A stretch of 45,570 nucleotides of DNA from Oscillospiraceae bacterium (lineage in GTDB: Bacteria; Bacillota; Clostridia; Oscillospirales; Acutalibacteraceae): positions 1 through 45,570 of the forward strand of contig SVOM01000010.1 of the NCBI GenBank assembly GCA_015066405.1, in the 5' to 3' direction. The first letter of the stretch is position 1; each line of letters opens with the position of its first letter. Positions 35,476 through 42,572 of this stretch are shown piece after piece. Both the position numbers and the translations under genes were made by a program. The notes beneath the pieces are model-generated. The model had not been told where the DNA came from and ran no database searches. It saw only the letters and a program-made list of their open reading frames with translations.

Positions 35476-35514
35476 ATCCACGCGAGGCGTTCCTCGCGTG
35501 GATAAAAATTTTTT
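35476..35514 (+). terminator. Terminator after the SGNH pair
   Basis: A perfect 12-bp stem (ATCCACGCGAGG with CCTCGCGTGGAT) and a CGTT loop are followed by five A and then six T. The T run is displaced from the stem, but A-T pairing can extend it. Confidence 0.75.
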
Positions 35515-35534
35515 CCGAATAATGAAGAAAAGTA

Positions 35535-35563
35535 TTGACAATACTTAATTTGGTTGATATAAT
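35535..35563 (+). promoter_or_regulatory. Consensus promoter of tRNA-Lys
   Basis: TTGACA (35535-35540) and TATAAT (35558-35563) are separated by exactly 17 nt: a perfect match, as is usual for stable RNA genes. The tRNA begins 17 nt after the -10. Confidence 0.93.
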
Positions 35564-35580
35564 ATACAAGTCGCAAATTT

Positions 35581-35656
35581 GATCCATTAGCTCAGCTGGC
35601 AGAGCACTTGACTTTTAATCAAGGTGTCCGGAGTTCGAATCTCCGATGGGTCACCA
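35581..35656 (+). tRNA. tRNA-Lys (anticodon UUU)
   Basis: The 76-nt cloverleaf is complete. The acceptor is GATCCAT with ATGGGTC, one T-G pair. The D arm is GCTC/GAGC, and the anticodon stem is CTTGA/TCAAG with loop CTTTTAA (anticodon TTT). The variable loop is 5 nt. The T stem is CGGAG/CTCCG with loop TTCGAAT. The 3' end ACCA is encoded. Confidence 0.98.
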
Positions 35657-35657
35657 A

Positions 35658-35694
35658 AAACATCCAAGCACCTTTTGGTGCTTGGATGTTTTTA
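35658..35694 (+). terminator. Terminator of tRNA-Lys
   Basis: A stem of about 16 bp (AAAACATCCAAGCACC with GGTGCTTGGATGTTTT) and a TTTT loop are followed by a T run. The hairpin's inner part recurs downstream at 35873. Confidence 0.9.
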
Positions 35695-35768
35695 TGTTTC
35701 GAGAGATTTGAACTCCGCAGGAGTTCGGCGACGCAGCCGCAACGCCGCGATAGGCGTTGCGGTCTGCC
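35664..35768 (+). repeat. 105-bp direct repeat, copy 1
   Basis: It is nearly identical to 35873-35977, offset by 209 bp. It starts with the tRNA terminator hairpin. It then has GATTTGAACTCCG (35705), which resembles a tRNA T-arm read backwards. Two more hairpins follow: GAACTCC/GGAGTTC and CCGCAACGCC/GGCGTTGCGG. Open frames across it are not coding-like. From here to 36066 there is no gene; the stretch also holds a hairpin at about 35788-35823 (AAGATTTTG with CAAAATCTT). Confidence 0.9.
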
Positions 35769-35838
35769 AAAGTCTCGAGTAAGGCAAAAGATTTTGGGCA
35801 CCGCTCGAAGCGGTCAAAATCTTGCCGACGCAGAGTAT

Positions 35839-35860
35839 CTCCGATGTACACAAACAAAAA
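35839..35860 (+). repeat. Degenerate copy of the tRNA-Lys 3' end (copy 2)
   Basis: CTCCGATG at 35839-35846 and the AC-rich, A-run tail repeat the tRNA 3' end (CTCCGATG at 35641) in decayed form. It precedes the second terminator-like hairpin, matching the order seen at the intact tRNA. Confidence 0.5.
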
Positions 35861-35872
35861 TAATTTTTAACC

Positions 35873-35977
35873 CCAAGCACCTTTTGGTGCTTGGATGTTT
35901 TTATGTATCACTGGATTTGAACTCCGCAGGAGTTCGGCGACGCAGCCGCAACGCCGCGATTGGCGTTGCGGTCTGCC
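35873..35977 (+). repeat. 105-bp direct repeat, copy 2
   Basis: It differs from copy 1 at only a handful of positions, mostly around 35905-35913, and carries the same hairpins and the reversed T-arm-like segment (35914-35926). Its terminator-like hairpin is preceded by a decayed tRNA 3' end. Confidence 0.9.
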
Positions 35978-35982
35978 TGTAG

Positions 35983-36002
35983 GGGCGATTCGTGAATCGC
36001 CC
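35983..36002. repeat. REP-like palindrome
   Basis: A 9-bp stem (GGGCGATTC with GAATCGCCC) has a 2-nt loop, preceded by TAG and followed by G and T-rich bases. GGGGCG...CGCCCG palindromes of this type are scattered through many clostridial genomes; that comparison is from memory. Confidence 0.5.
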
Positions 36003-36030
36003 GTTTGTTTTATAATTTACTTTTACTGGC

Positions 36031-36066
36031 AGGGAGTTACACTCTGATGGGTACCCAAAAAACATT
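36031..36066 (+). repeat. Degenerate copy of the tRNA-Lys 3' end (copy 3)
   Basis: GGGAGTTAC, CTCTGATGGGTACCC and an A run followed by CATT mirror the tRNA's GGAGTTCGAATCTCCGATGG stretch, its ACCA end and flank. This is about 400 bp downstream of the intact gene. It marks the right edge of the repeat block. Confidence 0.55.
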
Positions 36067-36100
36067 TTCGACAAAATAATATAATAAATTCATTTTTCTA

Positions 36101-36129
36101 TTGACATCACTCTGCAAAAGTGCTAAAAT
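36101..36129 (+). promoter_or_regulatory. Promoter of the glycine riboswitch-symporter unit
   Basis: TTGACA (36101-36106) and TAAAAT (36124-36129) are 17 nt apart, about 24 nt before the first aptamer. Confidence 0.85.
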
Positions 36130-36152
36130 CAAGTGTAATTTAATAAACGACG

Positions 36153-36320
36153 ACATTCTTTGGGGAACGGTTTTTTAACCTGCCGAAGGAGTAAAACTCT
36201 CAGGCGTCCGGGTACGGATAGGGACTGGAATGTTATGTGGCTCTGGAGAAGCTCTTGAAAAAAAAGAGTACCGAAGGTGCAAGGCGGTTTCGCTGAATCT
36301 CTCAGGTAAAAGGACAGTGC
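36153..36320 (+). ncRNA. Tandem glycine riboswitch
   Basis: Two aptamers lie in series. The first (36153-36233) has closing stem ACATTC/GAATGT and core GCCGAAGGAGTAAAACTCTC. The second (about 36234-36320) has core ACCGAAGGTGCAA and CTCTCAGGTAAAAGGACAG. These are the conserved glycine (gcvT-type) elements. The expression platform downstream contains a hairpin that re-uses AGGAC of aptamer 2 (with GTCCT at 36338-36342) and a terminator at 36366. Whether glycine turns the gene on or off cannot be decided by eye. Confidence 0.92.
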
Positions 36321-36365
36321 TATTATCGGGATATAATGTCCTGATTTAATGCTTTATGTTTTTTT

Positions 36366-36400
36366 ACCGCTATCCTTTTGGTTAGTGGTTTTTATTTTTT
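36366..36400 (+). terminator. Riboswitch-controlled intrinsic terminator
   Basis: A stem of 10 positions with one mismatch (ACCGCTATCC with GGTTAGTGGT) and a TTTT loop are followed by a long T-rich run. It lies between the aptamers and the symporter start. TATCC in its 5' arm could pair with GGATA at about 36329-36333, a possible antiterminator. Confidence 0.75.
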
Positions 36401-36434
36401 TACTCGAAAATATTTTTATAGGGGGTTCATTTTA

Positions 36435-37991
36435 ATGGACAAAATCTTACAAACCATCGAAAGCGTAAATGGTGAAATTAATAGTGTAGTTTGGGGCGCT
36501 TTCGGACTGCTTTTACTTGTTGGTACAGGTATAATTGTTACTGTGCTTACAAAATTTTTCCAAGTTACACATATCGGTATGTGGTTTAAACAAACGCTTG
36601 GCAGCCTTTTCAACAAAGATGTTATCAAGCATAGCAAGGAAAAGGGCTCAATTTCTCCTTTCCAAGCTCTTTGTACCGCACTTGCCGCAACGGTTGGAAC
36701 CGGTAATATAGCGGGTGTTGCCGCTGCTATTTGTATAGGTGGCGCAGGCGCAGTATTTTGGATGTGGGTTGCTGCATTCTTTGGCATGATGACAAACTAT
36801 GCAGAAAATGTACTTGGTATTTATTATCGCCGCAAGAATGAAAACGGAGAATGGTCGGGCGGTGCCATGTATTATCTTGCTGATGGCCTTGGCAAGAAAA
36901 AGGGCATGAAGTATGTAGGCAAAGTGCTTGCAGTTCTCTTCTGTATTTTTGCGATGCTCGCTTCATTCGGAATAGGAAGCATGGGACAGGTAAACAAGAT
37001 AGTTACCAATATAGCTCAAGCTTTCAATGTATCAGCTCTTTCTTCTATTGAAGTGTTTTCGGGCGTTTCACTTTATAACATAATTCTCGGTGCCGTTATT
37101 ATGATTCTTACCGCCCTCATTACACTTGGCGGATTAAAAAGAATCGCTAATGTTGCGGAAAAAATAGTTCCATTTATGGTAGTGCTTTTTGTCTTTGGAA
37201 GTCTTGTTATCATTGGTGTAAACTATGCAAATATATTGCCCGCTTTCAAAGCAATTTTCGTTAATGCATTTAAGCCTGAAGCATTTGTTGGCGGCGGTAT
37301 CGGTGCTGTTATCGGTAAGGTTGTTACACAGGGCTTTAAACGTGGTGTATTCTCAAACGAAGCAGGTCTTGGTTCTTCGGTTATGGTTCATTCAAACTCT
37401 AACATTAAAGAACCCGTGAAACAAGGTATGTGGGGTATCTTTGAAGTGTTTGCTGATACTATGGTGGTTTGCACTATGACAGCACTTGTAATCCTTACTG
37501 CCGGTGGACTTGATGGCGGTGTATTTAATGTTTTAACAGGTGAAATTGCCGAAGGATATACCGATGCAACGCTGGTTGGTGGCGCATTCAACTCGGTGTT
37601 CCCGTGGGGCAATATTGGTGAGAAGTTTATTGCTGTTGCAATGTTCTTGTTTGCATTCACTACCGTTCTTGGTTGGTCTCACTATGGCTCAAAGGCTTGG
37701 GAGTATTTATTTGGTGCCAAGACAACATTTATTTTCCGTATAATTCACGTATGTACAGTTATTTTTGGTGCAATTCTTACCTCTTCACTTGCATGGGATA
37801 TTTCAGATACATTTAACGGTCTTATGATGATTCCTAACCTTATTGGCGTGCTTGCGCTTTCTCCATTGGTTGTAAAAATAACTGCCAATTATTTGAGAAG
37901 AGTTAAGAAAAAAGAAGATATCGAGCCCATGTATAACTTTGACCCTGAGGTTCAGGCTCAAGAGATGGTACGTGAGATAGCTGAGGACTAA
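36435..37991 (+). CDS. Sodium:alanine/glycine symporter (AGCS family)
   Basis: This 518-residue membrane protein with about ten or more helices takes up small amino acids with Na+. The AGCS signature is visible in LAATVGTGNIAGVAAAICIG and GAVFWMWVAAFFGMMTNYAE. GGWSGG-like motif EWSGGAMYYLADGLG and GFKRGVFSNEAGLGSS are also typical. Control by a glycine riboswitch argues that glycine is a substrate. AGGGGG lies 9 nt before the ATG at 36435; the region before it is leader RNA, not protein. A terminator follows, so it is a single-gene unit. Confidence 0.93.
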   Translation: MDKILQTIESVNGEINSVVWGAFGLLLLVGTGIIVTVLTKFFQVTHIGMWFKQTLGSLFNKDVIKHSKEKGSISPFQALCTALAATVGTGNIAGVAAAICIGGAGAVFWMWVAAFFGMMTNYAENVLGIYYRRKNENGEWSGGAMYYLADGLGKKKGMKYVGKVLAVLFCIFAMLASFGIGSMGQVNKIVTNIAQAFNVSALSSIEVFSGVSLYNIILGAVIMILTALITLGGLKRIANVAEKIVPFMVVLFVFGSLVIIGVNYANILPAFKAIFVNAFKPEAFVGGGIGAVIGKVVTQGFKRGVFSNEAGLGSSVMVHSNSNIKEPVKQGMWGIFEVFADTMVVCTMTALVILTAGGLDGGVFNVLTGEIAEGYTDATLVGGAFNSVFPWGNIGEKFIAVAMFLFAFTTVLGWSHYGSKAWEYLFGAKTTFIFRIIHVCTVIFGAILTSSLAWDISDTFNGLMMIPNLIGVLALSPLVVKITANYLRRVKKKEDIEPMYNFDPEVQAQEMVREIAED

Positions 37992-38063
37992 TATAAACTA
38001 TAAAATCCTCAGAGCCAGGGAACGCTCTTTATGCTTTAAAAAATAAATAACTTACTTAAAAAC

Positions 38064-38088
38064 CCCCGCCGTTTCGGCGGGGTTTTTT
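38064..38088 (+). terminator. Terminator after the symporter gene
   Basis: A GC-rich 8-bp stem (CCCCGCCG with CGGCGGGG) and a TTT loop are followed by six T. Confidence 0.93.
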
Positions 38089-38144
38089 GCGAAAAACTAT
38101 GAAATATGTCAAGCTGATTATGTGGGTAAAAAGGTTGCAAAGCA

Positions 38145-38173
38145 TTGACATTATATTAATAAAGTAGTATAAT
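38145..38173 (+). promoter_or_regulatory. Consensus promoter of the glycan cluster
   Basis: TTGACA (38145-38150) and TATAAT (38168-38173) are exactly 17 nt apart. A leader of about 55 nt separates it from the first gene. All genes to the window end follow without a visible terminator. Confidence 0.92.
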
Positions 38174-38233
38174 AGAGTGAATTATAATGCGGTGTAGTAT
38201 GCCATTTTTGTGTACTAACAAGGAGATGCTAAT

Positions 38234-39364
38234 ATGCCCAAAAGAATTTTATTATCTACCCCCACTATGCATAGTGAAGAACTTGAATTTGTAAAGGAAG
38301 CTTTTGACCGTAACTGGATAGCCCCTTTAGGGTTTAATTGCGATGGCTTCGAAAATGAAATGAGCCGATATTTAAGCGATAATACACCAACGCCTTATCA
38401 TACATTGGCGTTATGTTCGGGCACGGCGGCTTTACATTTAGCAATGAAGCTTGCCGGTGTAAAGAGAGGCGATATAGTTCTTTGCTCCGATATGACATTT
38501 GCGGCAACAATTAACCCCGTTTCATACGAGGGTGCAACACAAGTGTTTATTGACTCTGAGCGAGAAACCTGGAATATGGATCCTGAGTGTCTTAGAATGG
38601 CGTTTGAAAAGTATCCACAGGCAAAGGTTGTGGCTCTTGCACATCTTTACGGCACACCTGCAAAGATGGATGAGATAATGGAAATTTGCAAAGAGCACAA
38701 AGCTGTTATTGTTGAAGATGCTGCCGAGGCACTGGCTGCTACATATAACGGAAGAAAGTGCGGAACCTTTGGAAAGTATAACGTTATCAGTTTTAATGGT
38801 AATAAGATAATTACAACTTCCGGCGGCGGTATGCTTATTACGGAAGACACAAATTCTCGCGATAAGGCTTTTTTCTGGGCAACACAATCGCGCGAGCCGA
38901 AGCCCTGGTACGAGCATAAGGAAATAGGATATAACTACCGTATGTCAAATGTTGTTGCCGGAATAGGTCGCGGACAACTTTTACATTTAGAGGAGCATAG
39001 AGACCTCAAAGAAAAAATTTATAAAAGATATAAAGAGGCATTTGCCGACCTTCCGATTACAATGAATCCGTACTTAGACGGAATGAAACCAAATTTTTGG
39101 CTTTCTTGTATTTTAATTGATGAAAACTGCGATGTAGACCCGATGGAAATTATGAAACGCCTTGATGAAGAAAATATTGAGGCACGTCCTATCTGGAAGC
39201 CAATGCATATGCAACCGGTATTTGAGGGGTATGATTTTATCTATCGTGAAGACACTCCTGTAAATGAAGATATCTTCCGCAGAGGACTTTGCCTTCCGAG
39301 TGATATCAAGATGACAGAAGAGGAACAGGACAAGGTAATTTCGGTTATTAGGAGTATGTTCTAA
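38234..39364 (+). CDS. DegT/DnrJ/EryC1-type sugar aminotransferase, PglE-like
   Basis: This PLP enzyme transfers an amino group to a keto-sugar nucleotide. It begins RILLSTPTMHSEELEFVKEA, has the donor loop CSGTAALHLAMKLAGVKRGD, VEDAAEALAATYNGRKCGTF and the Schiff-base lysine K191 in SFNGNKIITTSGGGML. ATQSREPKPWYEHKEIGYNY is typical of the bacillosamine-type (PglE) branch. AAGGAG precedes the ATG at 38234. Followed by PglC- and PglD-like genes, it likely makes UDP-4-amino-4,6-dideoxy-GlcNAc, the substrate PglD acetylates. The 4,6-dehydratase (PglF) is not in the window. Confidence 0.88.
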   Translation: MPKRILLSTPTMHSEELEFVKEAFDRNWIAPLGFNCDGFENEMSRYLSDNTPTPYHTLALCSGTAALHLAMKLAGVKRGDIVLCSDMTFAATINPVSYEGATQVFIDSERETWNMDPECLRMAFEKYPQAKVVALAHLYGTPAKMDEIMEICKEHKAVIVEDAAEALAATYNGRKCGTFGKYNVISFNGNKIITTSGGGMLITEDTNSRDKAFFWATQSREPKPWYEHKEIGYNYRMSNVVAGIGRGQLLHLEEHRDLKEKIYKRYKEAFADLPITMNPYLDGMKPNFWLSCILIDENCDVDPMEIMKRLDEENIEARPIWKPMHMQPVFEGYDFIYREDTPVNEDIFRRGLCLPSDIKMTEEEQDKVISVIRSMF

Positions 39365-39386
39365 AAAATATTTTGAGGAGAAAAGT

Positions 39387-40010
39387 ATGTACGCTAAGTT
39401 CATAAAGCGTCCGCTGGATTTCGTATTGTCCTTGTGTGCGATAATGGTTTTGTCGCCACTGCTTATCATTTTAACTATAATTGGTTTAATGGTAATGAAA
39501 GGCAATCCATTTTTCACACAAGAGCGTCCCGGTAAGGATGAAAAGATATTTAAGCTGATTAAATTTCGCACAATGACCTGTGAAAAAGATGAAAACGGGG
39601 AATTGTTACCGGATGAAAAGCGTCTAACAAAGTATGGGAAATTTTTGCGTTCTACAAGTCTTGATGAATTACCTGAACTTATAAATATTCTAATAGGTGA
39701 TATGTCGGTAATCGGTCCACGCCCGTTGCTTGTTAAATATTTGCCGCTTTATAGCGATGAGCAAAAACAACGGCATTTGGTTCGTCCGGGTCTTACGGGG
39801 CTTGCCCAGGTAAATGGCAGAAATGCGGTATCGTGGGAAGAAAAATTTGAATACGATGTTGAATATGTACATAACATTACTTTTTTAAATGACCTAAAAA
39901 TTCTTTTTAAAACGGTTGCGGCCGTTTTTGCAAGGGAAGGGATTACATCCGAAACATCGGTTACTATGGAAGAGTTCAAGGGAACAGAGAAGGAGACTGT
40001 AAATGTCTGA
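39387..40010 (+). CDS. Initiating sugar-phosphate transferase, PglC-like
   Basis: The 207-residue monotopic phosphoglycosyl transferase puts the first sugar phosphate on undecaprenyl phosphate. It has an N-terminal re-entrant hydrophobic segment (about 10-36), then FTQERPGKDEKIFKLIKFRT, the core SLDELPELINILIGDMSVIG, GPRPLLVKYLPLY, and RPGLTGLAQVNGRNAVSWE. The small size matches PglC rather than larger WbaP types. GAGGAG precedes the ATG. It overlaps the acetyltransferase by 8 nt. Confidence 0.92.
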   Translation: MYAKFIKRPLDFVLSLCAIMVLSPLLIILTIIGLMVMKGNPFFTQERPGKDEKIFKLIKFRTMTCEKDENGELLPDEKRLTKYGKFLRSTSLDELPELINILIGDMSVIGPRPLLVKYLPLYSDEQKQRHLVRPGLTGLAQVNGRNAVSWEEKFEYDVEYVHNITFLNDLKILFKTVAAVFAREGITSETSVTMEEFKGTEKETVNV

Positions 40011-40608
40011 TTTAATTATTATCGGCGGTGGAGGACACGCCAAATCGGTTGCCGATTTGGCATTAAGAAATGATTACAATATTGTCGGATTCTTAGACGA
40101 CTATGACACGGATATAGAGATATTTGGCGCAAAAAGATTAGGAAAAATAAGTGAATGCGAAAAATTCGCCCAGGGTAAAAAATTTATAATTGCTATCGGT
40201 AACAATGCATTTCGCAAAAAGATATGCGAAACTTATAAATTGGATTATGCAACACTTGTGCATCCTTCGGCGATTATTGCGCGAGAAGTTGTTATTGAAG
40301 AGGGTACGGTTGTTTTTGCTGGGGCAATAATAAATGCTTACACCAAAATTTCAAAACATACGATCATAAATACAGGTGCCGTTGTGGAACACGATTGTGT
40401 AGTTGGTGAGTTTTCAATGGTTGCTCCGAGGACTACGATTTGCGGCGTTTCAAAAATCGGAAATAATTGTTGGATAGGCGCAGGCAGTGTTGTCAACAAC
40501 GGAATTTCTATTTGTGATAATGTTATTGTTGGTTCAGGGGCCGCAGTAGTAAAAAATATTGAGGAAGCAGGGACCTATGTAGGTGTTCCTGCAAAAAAGA
40601 TAAAATGA
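40003..40608 (+). CDS. Sugar O/N-acetyltransferase, PglD-like
   Basis: The 201-residue protein has an N-terminal Rossmann-like part (LIIIGGGGHAKSVADLALR) and a C-terminal left-handed beta-helix with hexapeptide repeats (about 90-195). The catalytic His is in TGAVVEHDCVVGEFSMVAP. This is the PglD/NeuD arrangement. It should acetylate the 4-amino sugar made by the first gene. Overlaps with both neighbours (8 nt and 4 nt) point to tight co-translation. Confidence 0.9.
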   Translation: MSDLIIIGGGGHAKSVADLALRNDYNIVGFLDDYDTDIEIFGAKRLGKISECEKFAQGKKFIIAIGNNAFRKKICETYKLDYATLVHPSAIIAREVVIEEGTVVFAGAIINAYTKISKHTIINTGAVVEHDCVVGEFSMVAPRTTICGVSKIGNNCWIGAGSVVNNGISICDNVIVGSGAAVVKNIEEAGTYVGVPAKKIK

Positions 40609-41759
40609 AAAAAGTTTGTTTTATAACAACGGTTTCGGTTACTTTAAGAACCTTTATTTTAGCACAGGCCGAGTATTTTAAGAGAGAGCATCCTGATTGG
40701 GAGATATACTTTATTTGCGATACTGATGAGCAGTTTGCCGAAAGTTTACCTGAATATATAAATTATATCCCGATAAAGATGGGTAGGGGTGTTAGTATTT
40801 CGGGTATCGGCGCCGTGATAGAACTGACAAAGATTTTTAAAAGAGAAAAATTTGACTTGGTACAATATGCAACACCCAATGCCGCTTTTTATGCAAGTAT
40901 AGCGGCAAAACTGGCTAAGATAAAGAACACTCTTTATTGCCAATGGGGTATTCGTTATGTTGGATTTTCGGGAGTATCGCGCAAATTGTTTAAGTGTATC
41001 GAAAAGATAACCTGTAATCTGTCAAGATACATAAATGCTGTAAGTCCTGCTAATAAACAGTTCGCAGTAGAAGAAAAATTGTATGTTCCCGACAAGGCAG
41101 TAGTTGTCGGTAGGGGCGGGACTATTGGCGTAGATTTAAGCAACTACGATATAACTTTGAAAGAAAAAAAACGCGCAAAAATTCGTGGAGAGTTGAATCT
41201 CGGTGAAGAATTTGTAATTGGTTTTGTTGGCCGACTGTCAAAGGATAAAGGCACTGCTGTATTATTGTCGGCAGTAAGGAAATTAGAGGAAAGCCAAAAA
41301 ATCAAACTGCTTTGTATTGGCCCTGATGAAATTGGAAATGAAATCGATGTTGAACTTATAAATTGGGCAAAAAATTCTGATTCGGTAATTTTTACAGGCC
41401 CCCAAAAAGCTTCTGAAATTATTGGTTATTATGCCGCTATGGATGTTTATGTTCACCCGTCATATAGGGAGGGCTTTGGTATGGTACTGCAGGAAGCAGG
41501 TGCTATGGCACTACCCATTATAACAACCGATATACCGGGAGCATCAGAGGTATTTGAAAATGGAGTATCTTGTATTACGGTAGAGCCCAAAAGTGATATG
41601 GCTTTACTGGGGGCAATAGAACAACTTATAAGTGATACCCAAAAGCTAAAATTTCTCGGTGATAATGCACGCGAGCAAACAGAGAAATATTATGATCGGG
41701 AGATTATGTTAAAACAACAATTATTGCGTTATGAACAAATTATAGATGCAGAAAGGTAA
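40605..41759 (+). CDS. Glycosyltransferase family 4 (PglA-like)
   Basis: The 384-residue GT-B enzyme has an N-terminal acceptor domain (VCFITTVSVTLRTFILAQAE) and a C-terminal donor domain with IGFVGRLSKDKGTAVLLSAV, IFTGPQKASEIIGYYAAMDV and HPSYREGFGMVLQEAGAMAL. The EGFGMVLQE stretch is the E-x7-E motif. It probably adds the second sugar to the lipid-linked diamino sugar, as PglA does in Campylobacter; the donor cannot be read. It starts 4 nt inside the previous gene. Confidence 0.9.
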   Translation: MKKVCFITTVSVTLRTFILAQAEYFKREHPDWEIYFICDTDEQFAESLPEYINYIPIKMGRGVSISGIGAVIELTKIFKREKFDLVQYATPNAAFYASIAAKLAKIKNTLYCQWGIRYVGFSGVSRKLFKCIEKITCNLSRYINAVSPANKQFAVEEKLYVPDKAVVVGRGGTIGVDLSNYDITLKEKKRAKIRGELNLGEEFVIGFVGRLSKDKGTAVLLSAVRKLEESQKIKLLCIGPDEIGNEIDVELINWAKNSDSVIFTGPQKASEIIGYYAAMDVYVHPSYREGFGMVLQEAGAMALPIITTDIPGASEVFENGVSCITVEPKSDMALLGAIEQLISDTQKLKFLGDNAREQTEKYYDREIMLKQQLLRYEQIIDAER

Positions 41760-41764
41760 ATGTT

Positions 41765-42571
41765 ATGAAATTAATGCTTTTAACTGGCGACCCTGTTTTT
41801 GCTAAAAAAGCGGAAGAGTGCGGAGTTGACCGTATTTTTCTTGACCTTGAATATATCAATAAGGCCGACCGCCAAAAAGGTAGAAATACCTTTATAACTC
41901 AAAACACAGTTGATGATGTGTTGCCGCTTAGAAAAGTGTTAAAAAAATCGGAATTACTGGTTCGCGTTAATCCGATAAATCCGCTTTTAAAGAGCGAAAT
42001 TGATGCAGTGTGTGATGCGGGTGCGGATTTAATTATGCTGCCTATGGTTTACGATGCAGAAGATGTTAAAACCTTTGTAAATCTTGTAAATGGCAGAGCA
42101 AAAACGGTACCTATGATAGAAACTACACAGGCAATGTCCCGAATAGATGATATTTTAGCGGTTGACGGCGTGGATGAACTGTATATCGGTCTTAACGATT
42201 TACATATAGGTCTTGGACTTACCTTTATGTTTGAAGTATTAAGCGGCGGATTGGTTGATTATATGGCCGAAAAAATCAAAGCAAAGGGCATTCCTTTTGG
42301 CTTTGGCGGTATGGGTAAAATAGGCGAAGGTATTTTACCGGCCGACCGTATTTTAGCCGAGCATTATCGACTTGGTTCTTCAAGCGTAATCCTTTCCCGC
42401 ACTTTTAGAAACGAAGTAGATGCTGATGGCAAACCACAGCTTGACTTAGCAAAAGAAATCGCAAAAATACGCGCCGAAGAAGAAAAGCTTTCAAAATGGA
42501 CAAATGAACAGTTTATCGAGAACAAGTTAGCAGTAAAGAAAACAGTAAAACAAATTGTTGATAGAGGTTAA
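41765..42571 (+). CDS. HpcH/HpaI aldolase / citrate lyase superfamily protein
   Basis: The 268-residue TIM-barrel lyase relative shows the superfamily strands: VDRIFLDLEYINKADRQKGR, LLVRVNPINPLLKSEID, ADLIMLPMVYDAEDVK, VPMIETTQAMSR and ELYIGLNDLHIGLGL. Metal ligands Glu119 and Asp145 are present. Where HpaI has its catalytic His (DxEH) this protein has Tyr30 (DLEY), and the start is closer to the CitE pattern. It probably makes or breaks a C-C bond next to a keto acid, but the substrate is unknown. AAAGG precedes the ATG. It is embedded in the glycan cluster, 1 nt before a dehydrogenase. Confidence 0.8.
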   Translation: MKLMLLTGDPVFAKKAEECGVDRIFLDLEYINKADRQKGRNTFITQNTVDDVLPLRKVLKKSELLVRVNPINPLLKSEIDAVCDAGADLIMLPMVYDAEDVKTFVNLVNGRAKTVPMIETTQAMSRIDDILAVDGVDELYIGLNDLHIGLGLTFMFEVLSGGLVDYMAEKIKAKGIPFGFGGMGKIGEGILPADRILAEHYRLGSSSVILSRTFRNEVDADGKPQLDLAKEIAKIRAEEEKLSKWTNEQFIENKLAVKKTVKQIVDRG

Positions 42572-42572
42572 A

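Noticed and set aside
35664-35977. Possible CRISPR array
   Set aside because: Only two 105-bp copies with internal hairpins and no regular spacers or cas genes.
35608-35982. Plus-strand frame of 124 codons and several minus-strand frames
   Set aside because: They run through the tRNA and the 105-bp hairpin repeats; the translation simply repeats with the DNA repeat.
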